NCBI RefSeq assembly: GCF_902809815.1 | Contig: NZ_CADDIL010000001.1 | Span: 195,008 to 259,007, forward strand | DNA length: 64,000 nt | Reading direction: 5' to 3' | DNA from: Spiroplasma endosymbiont of Danaus chrysippus | GTDB taxonomy: Bacteria; Bacillota_I; Bacilli_A; Mycoplasmatales; VBWQ01 | Shown: one piece after another, positions 30,956-42,330 of the stretch | Position numbering within the stretch: the stretch's first letter is position 1 | Layout: each line of letters starts with the position of its first letter | Program-made: the position numbers and the translations under genes | The notes under the pieces: generated by a model | The model's database searches: none | The model's input: only the letters and a program-made list of their open reading frames with translations | What the model was told of the DNA's origin: nothing

Positions 30956-32089
30956 TGGTGGTTAGCCCTAAATACTGGACCACTTTTGGATAGACAGTTT
31001 TAAATTTTTATTTGTGAAATTGGTGGTTTTAGAAATTTAGAATGTATTCTTTCGTAATTATAAAACATAATATATTGGTTTACATCATTTATAGCTTCAT
31101 TGAGAGAAAAATATTGATTTGAACCTTTAGGTAGTCATTCTTGAGATAAATGAGAAAATCAGTTTTCAGATATTACATTGCCACCAATATCATAAGGTTG
31201 TTTTTTGCTTAAAATTATTTGCTTATCAGCAGCTCAATTTGTGATGTCTTGACAATAAAATTCGTTGGCGTTATCTGAGTGTAAAATAACGTTTTTTACT
31301 TGGTTTCAAGAGAATTGTTGATTTATTTTTTCAAGTGCAGGAAGAATTAAATCTTGATAGGATTTGTTTGAACATGTATTATAGCTTACAATATTATTTG
31401 AATAAAAATCAATAATTACAAAAAGATATAATCAACCTTCTTTAGTATTTATTTGTTTAGTGTCCATTGATCAAATTTGATTTGAAGAGGTTGTACTTTT
31501 ATAATCTTTGTTTACTTTATCCATTGTAGGTATTCACTTATTTGGATTTTTTTTGTTTTTAGGATAGTTATTTTTAGTTTGTTTTAATCCTTGAAGATTG
31601 TGATCTTTCATAATTTTTCGCATTTGTTTTGTTGATAATTCTAGATTTAAAATAATATGTTTGTATTGTTTTAATCATTCTTTAAATGCTGAAAAAATTC
31701 GTAAATAGCCATAAATTTGTCCTTTTCTTGTAAAATGAAATTCAAGTAAAAGTTGGCATAATTCTTGATATTTATGTGTACAATTACTAATTTGATTTTT
31801 TTCTTTTTTAATAGGGTTTTGTTTGTTTTTTACAAAATAATATGTTGATCGGTTTAGTTGAAGATGTTGGCAAAGATATCTAATTGAATATTGGTTTTTG
31901 CTATCATCAATAATTTGAATTTTTTGTTTGATATTTAACTTGTTAATTACTAATGCTATTTGTTTAATTTTATCCATTATTAAAAATCCTTTCATGTCAA
32001 AATTAGTGTTAATTGTATAACACAATTGTTTTTCGAATACATTCAAGTTTTTTTTAAAATTAATGCTCTAGTAAAAAGGGCTAAGTAGC
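30956..32089 (-). mobile_element. IS3-family element, copy C (1134 bp)
   Basis: It is nearly identical to copies A and B, with one extra base near 32060. It joins a transposase fragment on its left to a truncated membrane-protein gene on its right, so it probably marks a deletion. Three terminal heptamers (32083-32103) are present. Confidence 0.9.
31000..31977 (-). CDS. IS3-family transposase (copy C)
   Basis: Same 325-aa frame as in copies A and B, with all three DDE residues visible ('SMDTKQ', 'HSDNANEF', 'ISENWF'). The extra base lies outside the frame. Confidence 0.88.
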
Positions 32090-32103
32090 AAGTAGCAAGT
32101 AGC
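32083..32103 (-). repeat. Three tandem heptamers at the IS3 copy C end
   Basis: Three AAGTAGC units in direct tandem extend the IS terminus, compared with four in copy A and one in B and D. Confidence 0.85.
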
Positions 32104-32300
32104 TTGGTTCAATTGTTGTTACATTATTACCATTAATTATTGTTAGTATTGCCACTCTTGACAATGGAGTAATAACTTTAGTATTAGGATTATCATTTGT
32201 TTTTATTGGATTAAATGGTGGTTTAGTTGCTTGTGGATCATTATTTGGTTTAATTAGTGCAAAAAATATTATAAATTTATGAGATGCAAAGAAAAAGTAG
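32104..32300 (+). pseudogene. C-terminal fragment of a membrane protein
   Basis: From the IS3 C boundary the frame reads 'GSIVVTLLPLIIVSIATLDN', 'GVITLVLGLSFVFIGLNGGL' and ends 'NLWDAKKK' at TAG 32298-32300. Two hydrophobic helices are visible, the second Gly-rich. There is no start; the 5' part was lost at the IS. Confidence 0.5.
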
Positions 32301-32310
32301 ATATAATCTA

Positions 32311-32822
32311 CTATTTGTTATTTATGTATTTACTTCATGGTAATTGTAAATTTGTTAATGTATAATGCATTAATTGTCGATGTATGCTAATAATTAAAAC
32401 GTTAAATATTGTTACAATAAGTAAAATTCATCAATGATCATTTAAAGTATTAAAATAATCAAGTTTGCTTTTAAAAACGGCAGTTTCAACTAACATAAAT
32501 AATGCATTTAAAATGAAAAAAATTAATCAACCAAAACTAAATAGAATAATTAGATAACGATAAAATTTAGTTTGAAAAGTACTACCTTTGACTTTAATTT
32601 GATAAACTGTTTCATAAGTATAATGATTAATAGAAAAAGCAAACAAAATTAATAGAATTAAACCATTTATGCCAACTATTAATAAAATATTAATTATTTT
32701 TTCACTAGTAGTATTTATTAAAATTGCACCTATTGTTATAAATATAATTTGAACAATTAATCATAAAATGCTAACATAAAAAAAACTTTTTTTGTTCAGT
32801 ATTTAATTAATTTATTTTCCAT
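32311..32822 (-). pseudogene. Four-helix membrane protein with a homopolymer frameshift
   Basis: ATG 32820-32822 after GGTGAT gives 'MENKLIKYWTKK', then the frame breaks at a run of seven A followed by eight T. One extra A continues to 'SILWLIVQIIFITIGAIL', 'NILLIVGINGLILLILFAFS', 'YLIILFSFGWLIFFILNALF' and 'HWWILLIVTIFNVLIISIH', ending 'PWSKYINNK' at 32311. The protein would be about 170 aa with four membrane helices. Function unknown. Confidence 0.55.
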
Positions 32823-32941
32823 TTTGTATCACCATATTAATTTTAGTATATTTTATGCAAATATAGAATAAAATTTATCTTTTTATAATTTTTCATAACA
32901 TAATAAGTTTGGGAATAACTAAAATTAGAGAGGGAAATAAA

Positions 32942-33313
32942 ATGGCAATTGAAGTAGAAATTAGGCGTATACGTCTAAGACTTGGTTAAACGCAAGCATA
33001 TTTGGGGAAATTAGTAGCTGTTCGTCAAGCAACAATTAGTAGAATTGAGAGTAATGCTAAAAATTCTTCATGAGGAATAATTCATAAAATTCTTTTAGCA
33101 TTATTAGTAGATATGAATGATATAAAAGGTTTTACGCATGATTTTGTATTAAAAGAAAATGATTTTGAACTATTTATTAAACTGTTAATGGCTAATTCAC
33201 AATTAAAAACTAATATTTTATATAATCCTGTTCATTGTGCACGAATTATTATTGATGCATATAATAGAGGAATTATTAATTTTGATGAAAAATATGGTAA
33301 AAATAAAGTATAA
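32942..33313 (+). pseudogene. Xre-family HTH regulator with an in-frame TAA
   Basis: The frame reads 'MAIEVEIRRIRLRLG', TAA (32987-32989), then 'TQAYLGKLVAVRQATISRIE', a clear Xre helix-turn-helix whose recognition helix is 'RQATISRIESN'. The stop replaces the residue before 'TQ', normally Leu or, with this code, possibly Trp; TTA-to-TAA or TGA-to-TAA are single changes. The C-terminal part (to 33313) is intact and has no recognised domain. GAGAGGG precedes the start. It is probably inactive. Confidence 0.75.
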
Positions 33314-33378
33314 AAAAAATTGTAAATAAATATTAATATTTTTACTGTAGTACATTTTTTTATTTATAGGAGAAATTT

Positions 33379-34725
33379 ATGAAATATTTTTTAAAATTAT
33401 TAATTATTACTTTGTTAATAAATAGTTCATCAGTAGGATTAATTGGATGTAGTATTCCTAGTGTTGGTGATATTTGAATAATTACTGATGGTGGTGATTT
33501 ATTCGATAAAGCTTTTAATCAGCAAGTATTAGAAGGTTCAAAAGAGTTTACTAAAACATTTAATGATAATCGTATTATGATTAGTAATTTACCCGGTAAT
33601 GAAGTTTGAAAAAATAAAAAAATGAAAACGCGTTGAATTATTTCACGAGATAGTACCGTTTCAACTTTACAAAATAATTATAATTTAGCAACATTTGCTG
33701 GTGCTAAAACAATTATTGTTGTTGGCTTTAATCATCTTGGTGCATTAACACCAGCTATTCAAAATCAATATAAAAAGTTAGGTGTTCGTTTTATTTTAGT
33801 TGATGCTAAATTAGAAAAGCCAGTTGATGTAGCGTGTTTAAGTTATTCAGCAGAACAATCAGGGTTTTTATCAGGATTAGCAGGAGCAATATGATTAGCT
33901 GCTAATCATGAAACATATGATGATAATGGTTTAAAAATGTCAACTTTTGGTGGTTTACCAGCTGATACTATTGTTAGTTATATGATGGGTTATTATTGAG
34001 GTGTATATTATTTTAATAAATATCGTAATAGCAATGATAATTTATTGGAAATGACTAATGCCATTAGAATTAAAGAGGGTAAGGAAAAAATTGAAAAATG
34101 AACTAATAAATTTGATATTCATTTTGATAAAATTGCTAAACAATTTACAGGTAGTTTTGAATCCGGTACAAAATCATCAAAAGCGATAACTTCACAATTA
34201 ATTGATGGATATAAAGATGATATTGTAATGCCTGTTGCAGGAGCACAAACAATTGATTTAGTATCAGCTGTTAAAAACTCTACTACTAATAGTAAAGCAA
34301 AAATTATTGGTGTTGATGTTGATCAAAGTGTTCAATATAGTTATGCTAAAGATATTTTTATTACATCAGCTTTAAAGGGAATTCATAAGTCAGTTAATAC
34401 TTGATTATGACATTCTTTTAATTTAGATTATAATGAGGATGGTATTAAACCTATTAATGGTGAACAATACTTTGATGGTAGCATACCACAACCAGCATTA
34501 GGTGGTCAGCAATATCTTGGAATTGCTAATAATGATTCTATTAGTGCTATTTATAATAACTTAATTATTGATAGTAATGATTATTGACATTTAGCACAAA
34601 AAGTAACTGATGCTTATAATAAATTAGTTGCTGATTTAGCTAATGATTCTACTCGTGATAAGTGAGAAAATGCTTGAAAAAATTATGTTGATGAAAGTGT
34701 TGAAAAGTATAAACCACAGTTTTAA
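33379..34725 (+). CDS. BMP-family nucleoside-binding lipoprotein 1
   Basis: A 448-aa lipoprotein with signal 'MKYFLKLLIITLLINSSSVG' and lipobox 'LIGC'. The BMP/PnrA fold shows 'ITDGGDLFDKAFNQQVLEG', 'AKTIIVVGFNHLGAL', 'SYSAEQSGFLSGLAGAIW', 'STFGGLPADTIVSYMMGYYWG', 'GSFESGTKSSKAITSQLIDG', 'VMPVAGAQTIDLV' and 'IGVDVDQSVQYSYA'. Many TGA codons encode Trp. It should bind purine nucleosides and deliver them to the ABC importer encoded downstream. It is separated from the second BMP gene by a terminator, so it may be transcribed independently. Confidence 0.85.
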
Positions 34726-34977
34726 TAAAACTTTACTATATATTTTAAAAAATTTATAATTATTCTTGAATTTTTAAAGAATAAGTTTTATTATCTTATA
34801 TAATGGTAGATATGCCATTAAAAGGAGAAACTAGTGTTTAGAGTTAATTGTGAAAATAAGAAAATAATTAATATTAAATACATATATACTGTATTTTTTA
34901 ATAGTAAGTTATTCCCACCCATTTATTTTCAAAATTTATTTATACACAGTTTTATTTTATTTTGAATAATTGAATTA

Positions 34978-35007
34978 AGAAAGCAATGTTTTTGCTTTCT
35001 TTTTTTA
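34978..35007 (+). terminator. Terminator between the two BMP lipoprotein genes
   Basis: AGAAAGCAA pairs with TTGCTTTCT, followed by seven T. The remaining gap (34726-34977) holds a TATAAT at 34799-34804 and an orphan AGGAG, but no convincing gene. Confidence 0.8.
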
Positions 35008-35058
35008 TATTTTTTTTATATAAATATTTATATATAATTGTAGGAGGAATATAATAGT

Positions 35059-36366
35059 ATGCGTAAAATTTTTACTGTATTTAGTGCAATATCATTGTCA
35101 GTAATAATGATATTACCAATCATTGCTTGCAATAGTCAGTTTAATGATCCAAATATTTATCGAATAACTGTTGTAACTGATGGACATACTATTAATGATG
35201 CTTCTTTTAATGAATCATCATATAATGCTGCCCTCAAGTTTAAACAAGAGTTTAATGATTGAACACATAGTGATTATATTGATCCTCAATATAAAAATAA
35301 AAGAGTTGAGGTTTCTTGAGATAATCCCCAATTAACTAATACTGATGATTTAATGACATCATATAATAAAGCCGTTTTCATAAACAGTAAAGTAATTATT
35401 GCTTCAGGATTTTTACATCATAATGCTTTGGTTAAAGCACAAAATACTATTTTAAAACATAAAGTGAAATTTATTTTTATTGATGGTGATACTCCAAATA
35501 AAGAAGTACCAAAATCTAATAAACAATTGGCTGGTTTACTTTACAAAGCAGAACAATCAGGGTTTTTAGCCGGATTGGCAGGGGCAATATGGTTAACTGC
35601 TCATGCTAATCAATATGGTGGACTTGATAATTTAAAAATGTCAACCTATGGTGGACTTGATATTCCAGCAGTTACTAATTATATGTATGGTTACTATTGA
35701 GCCATACAGTTTTTTAATAATAAATTTAAAAATAAAGAAGATGAAGAAAAATTAATATCATGAGTTAAAATTTTAAATTCAGATTTTAAAGAACCATTAC
35801 CAAATATTAAATTTATAACTTCAGGTACTCAATTTAGTGGTGATTTTACTCAAGGTTCAAAAGGCTCACAAGCAATTAATGATGATCTTGCTCGACAAAA
35901 AACTAATATTATTTTTCCGGTAGCAGGACCACAAACTGAAGATACTTTATCATCATTAAAAAAATCTGGTCAAGGTAAAATTATTGGTGTTGATACAGAT
36001 CAACAACTTCAATACCCACAATCTGCAGATAGGTTTATTACTTCTGCAGAAAAAGATTTAATTAGTTCAATTAAACTTATGCTCTGAAAATCAGTTGGTA
36101 AAACTGATCAGAATCCAGAGCATCCAACTGATCCAACTGCCGATCAAACATTTATTGATGATGCACCATACAGAGGTGGGCCTAATTTTACTGGAATAGC
36201 ACCAAATAAAGCAATTAAAAATGGTGATAAAGATATTTACACACCATTAATGACAGAAACTACTAATTGATTAGATAAAATTTCTGCTGGATGACAAAAA
36301 GTACTCAATTTAAAAGATCATTATTGAATTAATGGTATTAAAAAAGAATATGATCCATTTAAATAA
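35059..36366 (+). CDS. BMP-family nucleoside-binding lipoprotein 2
   Basis: A 435-aa lipoprotein paralogous to the preceding one. The signal is 'MRKIFTVFSAISLSVIMILP' with lipobox 'IIAC'. Shared blocks are 'VVTDGHTINDASFNES', 'SKVIIASGFLHHNAL', 'AEQSGFLAGLAGAIWL', 'MSTYGGLDIPAVTNYMYGYYW', 'GDFTQGSKGSQAINDDLA', 'IFPVAGPQTEDTL' and 'IIGVDTDQQLQYP'. It has the usual Gly-Asp at 'DGDTPN'. The TAA is 17 bases before the ATPase start, so it heads the importer operon. Two differing binding lipoproteins for one importer would broaden substrate range. Confidence 0.85.
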
Positions 36367-36383
36367 TTAAGAGGGGTGATAAA

Positions 36384-37964
36384 ATGCAAGTAAATATTGA
36401 AAAACAGAACTTACAATATGCTGTTGAAATGGAAAGTATTACTAAAGTTTTTTTAGATACTATTATTGCTAACAATAATATTTCTATTAAAATTAAAAAA
36501 GGAGAAATTCACGCTTTGGTTGGCGAGAATGGTGCAGGTAAATCGACACTAATGTCAATTTTATTTGGACTATATCAACCAACAAAAGGTATTATTAAAA
36601 TTAATGGTAAAGAAGTAGTAATATCAGGACCAATTAGAGCAGGCGAATTAGGTATTGGAATGGTACATCAACATTTTAAATTAGTTGATAACTTCACTAT
36701 TTTACAAAATATTATTTTAGGTAGTGAGCCAGTTCATAAATGACAGTGAATTAATTATAAAAAGGCTAAATCTAAAATTTTAGAAATTTCAAAAAAATAT
36801 AAATTAGACATTAAACTTAATTTAAAAATTGAGAATGCTAGTGTTGGTATGCAACAACGTGTTGAAATTTTAAAAGTTCTTTATCGTGGTGCTAGTATTA
36901 TTGTACTTGATGAACCAACCGCAGTTTTAACACCACAAGAAATTACTAGTTTATTAACAATTATTGAAGAACTTAGACGTGATGGTAAAACTATTATTTT
37001 TATTAGTCATAAATTAGAAGAGGTTAAACAAGTTGCTGATAATGTTACAGTAATTCGTTTAGGTAAAGTTATTGAAACTTTTGAATCTAAAAGTAAAACT
37101 AAAGAAGAAATTGCTACTTTGATGGTTGGTAGAGATTTAGTTGATATTAGAAATCAAGGTAATGTTGTATTAGGGCCAGTATTATTAAAAATTGATAATT
37201 TATTTGTTCATAAAATTGGTAATAGGAAATCAATAATGGGTCTTTTTGATTTTAGTTTAGAAGTTAAGTCACGAGAAATTGTGGCTATTGCTGGTATTGA
37301 AGGTAATGGTCAAACTGAATTAATTTCAGCAATTACTGGTTTGATTAAGCCAGAAAAAGGTGATATTTTTTTTGGTAATAAGAATATGAAACACAGTTCA
37401 ATTCGAAGTTTATATAAAAGTGGTTTAAGTCATATTCCTGAAGATCGTCATAAATATGGACTTGTTTTAGATTATAATGTTATTGATAATATGGTTTTAC
37501 AAAATATTAGCGAATATCCTTTTTCTAAACATGGTTTGATTCGCAGTAAAGCTATTCAATCTTATGCACAAAATATTATTAATAATTATGATGTTCGTGG
37601 TAGTAAAAGTGGTTTTGCTTTAGTTAGAGGTTTGTCAGGTGGTAATCAACAAAAAGCGGTTGTTGGTAGAGAATTAACAAGAAAACATAAAATTTTAGTT
37701 GTTGCTCAGCCAACACGTGGCTTGGATATTGGTGCTATTGAATATATTCATAGTCGTATTCTTGATGAAAAAAATGAAGGTAATGCAGTATTATTAATTT
37801 CTTATGAATTATCAGAAGTTATGTCATTAGCAGATCGAATTGTTGTTTTACATGCTGGTAAAATTACTGGTAATGTTAGTGCTAAAAATGTTACTCGTGA
37901 ACAATTAGGATTAATGATGGCGGGACAAAAAATGTTAATGGAAGGAAATGAAGATAATGTTTAA
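36384..37964 (+). CDS. Nucleoside ABC importer ATPase (two nucleotide-binding domains)
   Basis: A 526-aa fused ATPase of the sugar/nucleoside CUT2-like type. NBD1 has Walker A 'GENGAGKST' (residues 47-55), a weak signature 'SVGMQQRVEIL' and Walker B 'IIVLDEPTAVL'. NBD2 has the degenerate Walker A 'GIEGNGQTEL', signature 'GLSGGNQQKAVVGREL' and Walker B-like 'ILVVAQPTRGLDIGA' with Gln in place of the usual Glu region. This asymmetry (only NBD1 fully catalytic) is normal for the family. It powers both permeases encoded next. The stop overlaps the first permease start by 8 bases. Confidence 0.9.
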
Positions 37965-40002
37965 ACAAAAAACATGATTTTTAAAACGACGAAGTCGTTT
38001 ATATCTTGGTTCAAAAGAAATGAATAGTAGTCTTACTAAATTTAAGGGTTCAATTTTTGCCATTATTTTTGGATTAATTATTGCTTGTTTTGTTATAATT
38101 GGTTCAGGTCAAAATGCTTTTACTTATTTTCAGTTGTTATTAACATATGCTTTTACAAGTTGGCCAGCTAATAATTGAGATAATACTTTAGTTTGATGAG
38201 CAATTTATATTGTGGCAGGATTAGCGCTAGTTATTTCTTTCCGTTCAGGAATGTTTAATATTGGAGTTGCGGGTCAAATGTTAGCAGCAGGAGCTGTTGT
38301 TATCGCAATTGGTGTCCGTTATGACTTATCACAACCATTAGCTATAATTAGCGCGCTTTTTGCTGGAGTATTAGCAGCAATATTAGTGGCGTTGGTAACA
38401 GTGTTATTAAAAGTTTTTTTTAATGTTCATGAGGTTGTTACTTCTATTTTATTAAATTGAACAATTTGATATTTAGTAAAATGACTATTTAAAATCAATA
38501 AAGATTTATATGATGCTGATCATGGAACATCAGCAACTATTCATGATAGTATGAGTATGAGTATTAATGGTTATAATTGTATACTACCATTATTAATTTC
38601 TATTATTTTAATAATAACAGTTTGATTCTTATTGAAAAAAACAACTTTAGGTTATAAAATTCGAACAGTAGGTTTAAATCCATTTGCTGCGGTTTATAGT
38701 GGTATTAATCATAAACATTATTGCATAACATCATTTGTTATTTCAGGAGCATTAGCAGGAGTAATGGCTATTATTTATTACATTGCCAAAAATCCTTCAA
38801 TTAGTTTTTTAACTGATGATTTACCAACTATCGGTTTTGATAGTATAGCTGTTGCCTTAGTTGGTCAAATTAATCCAATAGGTGTTGTGGGTTCTGCTTT
38901 TCTTTGAGGCTTAATTAAGAGTGGTGGTTCAATTGGTTCAGTATTAACATTACCAACAGCAACTGGTGATATTATTTTTGGTGTTATTATTTATTCAGCT
39001 GCTTGTGCAGTTTTATTATCTCGTTTACAGCCAATTAAATTTTTAATTCGTTATTTAAATATAACCTTTGATGGAGAAAAACGAAAAGTTACAAATAGTT
39101 TTATTGCCAAGATGTACTATCATTTTATTGAAAATTTTAAAATAAAGAGACAATATAATAAGTTAAAATTAGATTTAATTAAAGAAAAAAATAATAAAAT
39201 TAATCACTTAAAGATAGAATATAATAAGTCATTATCAGATTATGAGTCAAAAGTTAAAAATTTAAAACAAAATCTTTCACAAGAAATTAATAAAGTTAAT
39301 AGTGATATCAACTTACAGTTACAAGCAGTTATTAATAATAAAAATGATAAAGTTGGTGTTAATTGAGCACAATTTTTCCAAGAAAATAAAGCTTTAAATC
39401 ATTATATATGTAAACAATATGATGCAATTTGAAAAAAAGGTAAAATTGGTAATTGAAATAATTTTCAACAAAAAATAAAAACGATTTATGGTGAAAGTTT
39501 AAATATGTATATTAATGAAAAAATGAAATATGAAAATAATGTTTATAACTATAAGCAAGATTTAATTCGAGAAATAGTATTATTAAAAAAACAAAAAGTA
39601 ATATTAGATAAGTCAAGAGTAAAAGACTTAAAATTAAATCTTTATCGAGAAATTAATAAATTGAAACAAGAATTAAGTGATGAATTAAAGTTATTAAAAA
39701 ATCAAACAGTTAAAACTGACGATAAAAAAATAAAAAAACAATTAATTTTAGCAAAACATCAACTTCAAACTAATTATAAAAATAATGTTAAAAACTTAAT
39801 TAAAAATTATAAAATTGACAAACAGCAATTAAAAAGTCAAATTATCCCAATTAATAGTAATATTAATATATTAACTAAACAATTTACTAAAAAAGCGGAA
39901 TTTGAAAAGACAACTTTTATTAATAAATTTACTGATATATTTAAAAATGAACAACAAGCAATTATGAAAATAAAAACTGAAAGAACAGGAGGAAAAAGTT
40001 AA
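37957..40002 (+). CDS. Nucleoside ABC importer permease fused to a coiled-coil tail
   Basis: A 681-aa protein. Residues 1 to about 370 are a normal BPD_transp_2 permease: 'LALVISFRSGMFNIGVAGQ', 'EVVTSILLNW', 'GYKIRTVGLNPFAAVYSGIN', 'SGALAGVMAIIYY' and 'GFDSIAVALVGQINPIGVV'. From about residue 375 a ~310-residue lysine/asparagine-rich tail follows ('KLKLDLIKEKNNKINHLKIE', 'KDLKLNLYREINKLKQELSD'), with predicted long coiled-coil helices and only a short break near residue 470-500. Typical permeases of this family end before this tail. The tail would lie in the cytoplasm and could oligomerise or contact other proteins. Start by overlap with the ATPase gene. Confidence 0.85.
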
Positions 40003-40922
40003 TGGAAGCACTCAAAATAATTTTTGAACATTCTAGTTTAATTTTTGTTGTTTTAGTACTTGGTGCATTATCTGGATTAATTTCAGAACGTGCTGGTGTT
40101 GTTAATATTGGTATTGAAGGAATGATGACAATTGGTGCACTTGCTTTTTCTTCATTTGGAAAAAATATAGGTGTTAATTGAGGTAATTGATCACAAATTG
40201 TTGCTTTATTAGTAGCTGGATTAGCGGGAATGGGATTTGCTTGTTTCCATGCTTTTGCATCAGTTACTTTAAAATCTGATCAAATTATTTCTGGCGTTGC
40301 AATTAATATTTTAGCAGCAGCAATTGCAGTTTTTGTTGTTCAGTTACCAGGGAATAATGGTTTTATTTCATTAACAAATATTTATCAATTACCAAAAATT
40401 GGTAATAATGAATTTTTTAATTTATATTTATTTTTAGCAATTATAGTTTTAGTAAGTATTGCTATTATTCTAAAATATACTAAATGAGGATTACATCATG
40501 TTGCGACTGGTGAAAATCCCAATGCGGTTGATGCTACAGGAATTAATGTTATTAAACAACGATATGTTGCTGTATTATTATCTGGCTTTTTAGCAGGAAT
40601 TGCTGGTGGTATTTTTCCAATGTATGCTAGTCAAACTTTTCGTGGGACAGTTAGTGGAAATGGTTTTATTGCTTTAGCTATTTTAATTTTTGGACAATGA
40701 AGAGTACCATTGATTACAATTGGTGCTGCCTTATTTGCTATTGTTGAAACAACAGGTGCCAGAATTACGTTTTTACCAAATATTCCTCAATGAATATCAA
40801 GTAATTCTGATATATGGAATATATTGCCTTTTGTAACATCTTTATTAGTTTTAGTGTTTACATCAAAATGAAGTAAAACACCAAAAGCATTGGGTATTGC
40901 TTTCAATAAATCTAAACGATAA
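40002..40922 (+). CDS. Second nucleoside ABC importer permease
   Basis: A 306-aa integral membrane protein with the family's signature 'GLISERAGVVNIGIEGMMTIGA', 'LKSDQIISGVAINILAAAIA', 'GENPNAVDATGINVIKQRYVAVLLSG' and 'TFRGTVSGNGFIALAILIFGQW'. It partners the preceding permease. ATG 40002 overlaps the stop of the previous gene by one base and has AGGAGG. Four or more TGA codons are Trp. It ends the operon before a large terminator. Confidence 0.9.
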
Positions 40923-41021
40923 AATTAGTTATTAATAATTTTAATGATGAATTAATTTTGAAATTAAATTTTACTTTTTTAGTAATATTTTCTAAGATTT
41001 AATTAAAAATGATATAAAAAA

Positions 41022-41067
41022 TAAAAAATTTTATGGGTATTTTATACTATAAAATTTTTTATTTTAT
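41022..41067 (+). terminator. Terminator of the nucleoside importer operon
   Basis: An AT-rich stem TAAAAAATTTTATG / TATAAAATTTTTTA closes a loop over 41035-41047, followed by TTTTATT. The rest of 40923-41196 is AT-rich with no gene. Confidence 0.6.
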
Positions 41068-41196
41068 TAAGAATTTGAAAAAAATGCAATAATACAGTTT
41101 TATTTATTAAAAAAATAAATATAATTTTTGATAGATAGAAAAAATGTGGTAAAAGTTTAAATTAAATTTAATTAATTATATTTAGAGGGAAAAATC

Positions 41197-42243
41197 ATGA
41201 ATAATGGAAATATAGTTATTAATACAGTTTATTCATTTCAAATTAATGAAATAGTTAATAAACAATCTAATAAAGAAAAACAGCAAGAATATAAAAAAAG
41301 ATTATGTCAACTTAATAAGAAACGGGAAATGAAAAAAAGTAAAATATGATATCAAAAGAATAAAGAAAAAATGAGAGAATATGCTCAAAGGCCCGAAATA
41401 AAAGCAAGAAAACGAGAATATGATCAAAAACCCGAAGTGAAAGCAAGGAGGAGAAAATGTGATCAAGAGTTATATCAAAAAAACAAAGAAAAAATGAGAG
41501 AATATGCTCAAAGACCTGAAGTAAAAGCAATAAAGAAAAAATATGTTCAAAGGTCTGAAGTAAAATTGAAAATGCGACAATATGCTCAAATGTCCGAAGT
41601 GAAAATAAGAAAAAAAAGAATATAGACAGACATTATATAAAACCAATAAAGAAGAGAAACTAAAAAATAATCAAAAATAAAGATATCAACTTAATAAAGA
41701 AAGAATACGACAATATGCTCAAAGGTCCGAAGTGAAAGCAAGGAGGAGAGAGTATGATAAAAAGAGATGTCAACTTAATAAGGAAAAAAAGCAAAAACAA
41801 AGAGAATTACAATCTGGGTATGTTTCTACTTTAGAACAAAATTTTGAGTTAAGCAATTTTAATTGTGATGATATGTGTAGTGAACAAATAAAAATATTCC
41901 ATGAGATGTTTTAGAATTACAACTTTATTCAGAAACACAAGAAACAGAATTAGATAAGTTGTTAGAGGAAGCAGAATTTGAATATATGGTTAATGAAGAA
42001 CAAAGTTCGGTAATGAGTAGTGAAAATTTGTCATCTAATTTAATTTTTGATGATGTGTATGGTGAACAAATTGTAAAAGATGTATCAAATAATTTAGAAT
42101 TATCTCAATCTGGTGAACAATTATTAGTTAATAAAAAAATATCACAACAAAATTTTAATTGAAATAGTAATATTATACTTACAAGTAATTTAAACAGTGA
42201 TAATTGTGATTATAATTTGGCAACTGGTTTTATCTTTAATTAA
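41197..42243 (+). pseudogene. Repeat-protein paralogue 1 ('EYAQRPEVKAR' units), disrupted
   Basis: It starts 'MNNGNIVINTVYSFQINEIV' after AGAGGG. It then has repeated units of 11-12 residues, 'REYAQRPEIKARK', 'REYDQKPEVKARR', 'REYAQRPEVKAIK' and others, alternating with 'YQLNKEK/YQKNKEK' linkers. A conserved acidic C-terminal domain begins 'VSTLEQNFEL' and includes 'ETQETELDKLLEEAEFEYM'. As written the frame breaks near 41617 (A run), meets a TAA at 41678-41680 where the related copy has Trp, and breaks again near 41890. The intact product would be about 340 aa, very basic at the front and acidic at the back. The family function is unknown. Confidence 0.65.
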
Positions 42244-42330
42244 ATATTAAAAAAACAGTTAAAATTGGTAAACCTAATTCATATATTTATTAATATAAAA
42301 TTTAATTAATTATATTTAGAGGGGAAAATC

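Noticed and set aside
34834-35040. GTG-started ORF between the two BMP genes with AGGAG upstream
   Set aside because: It runs through a clear terminator hairpin, has low-complexity Phe/Ile/Tyr composition and no family features.
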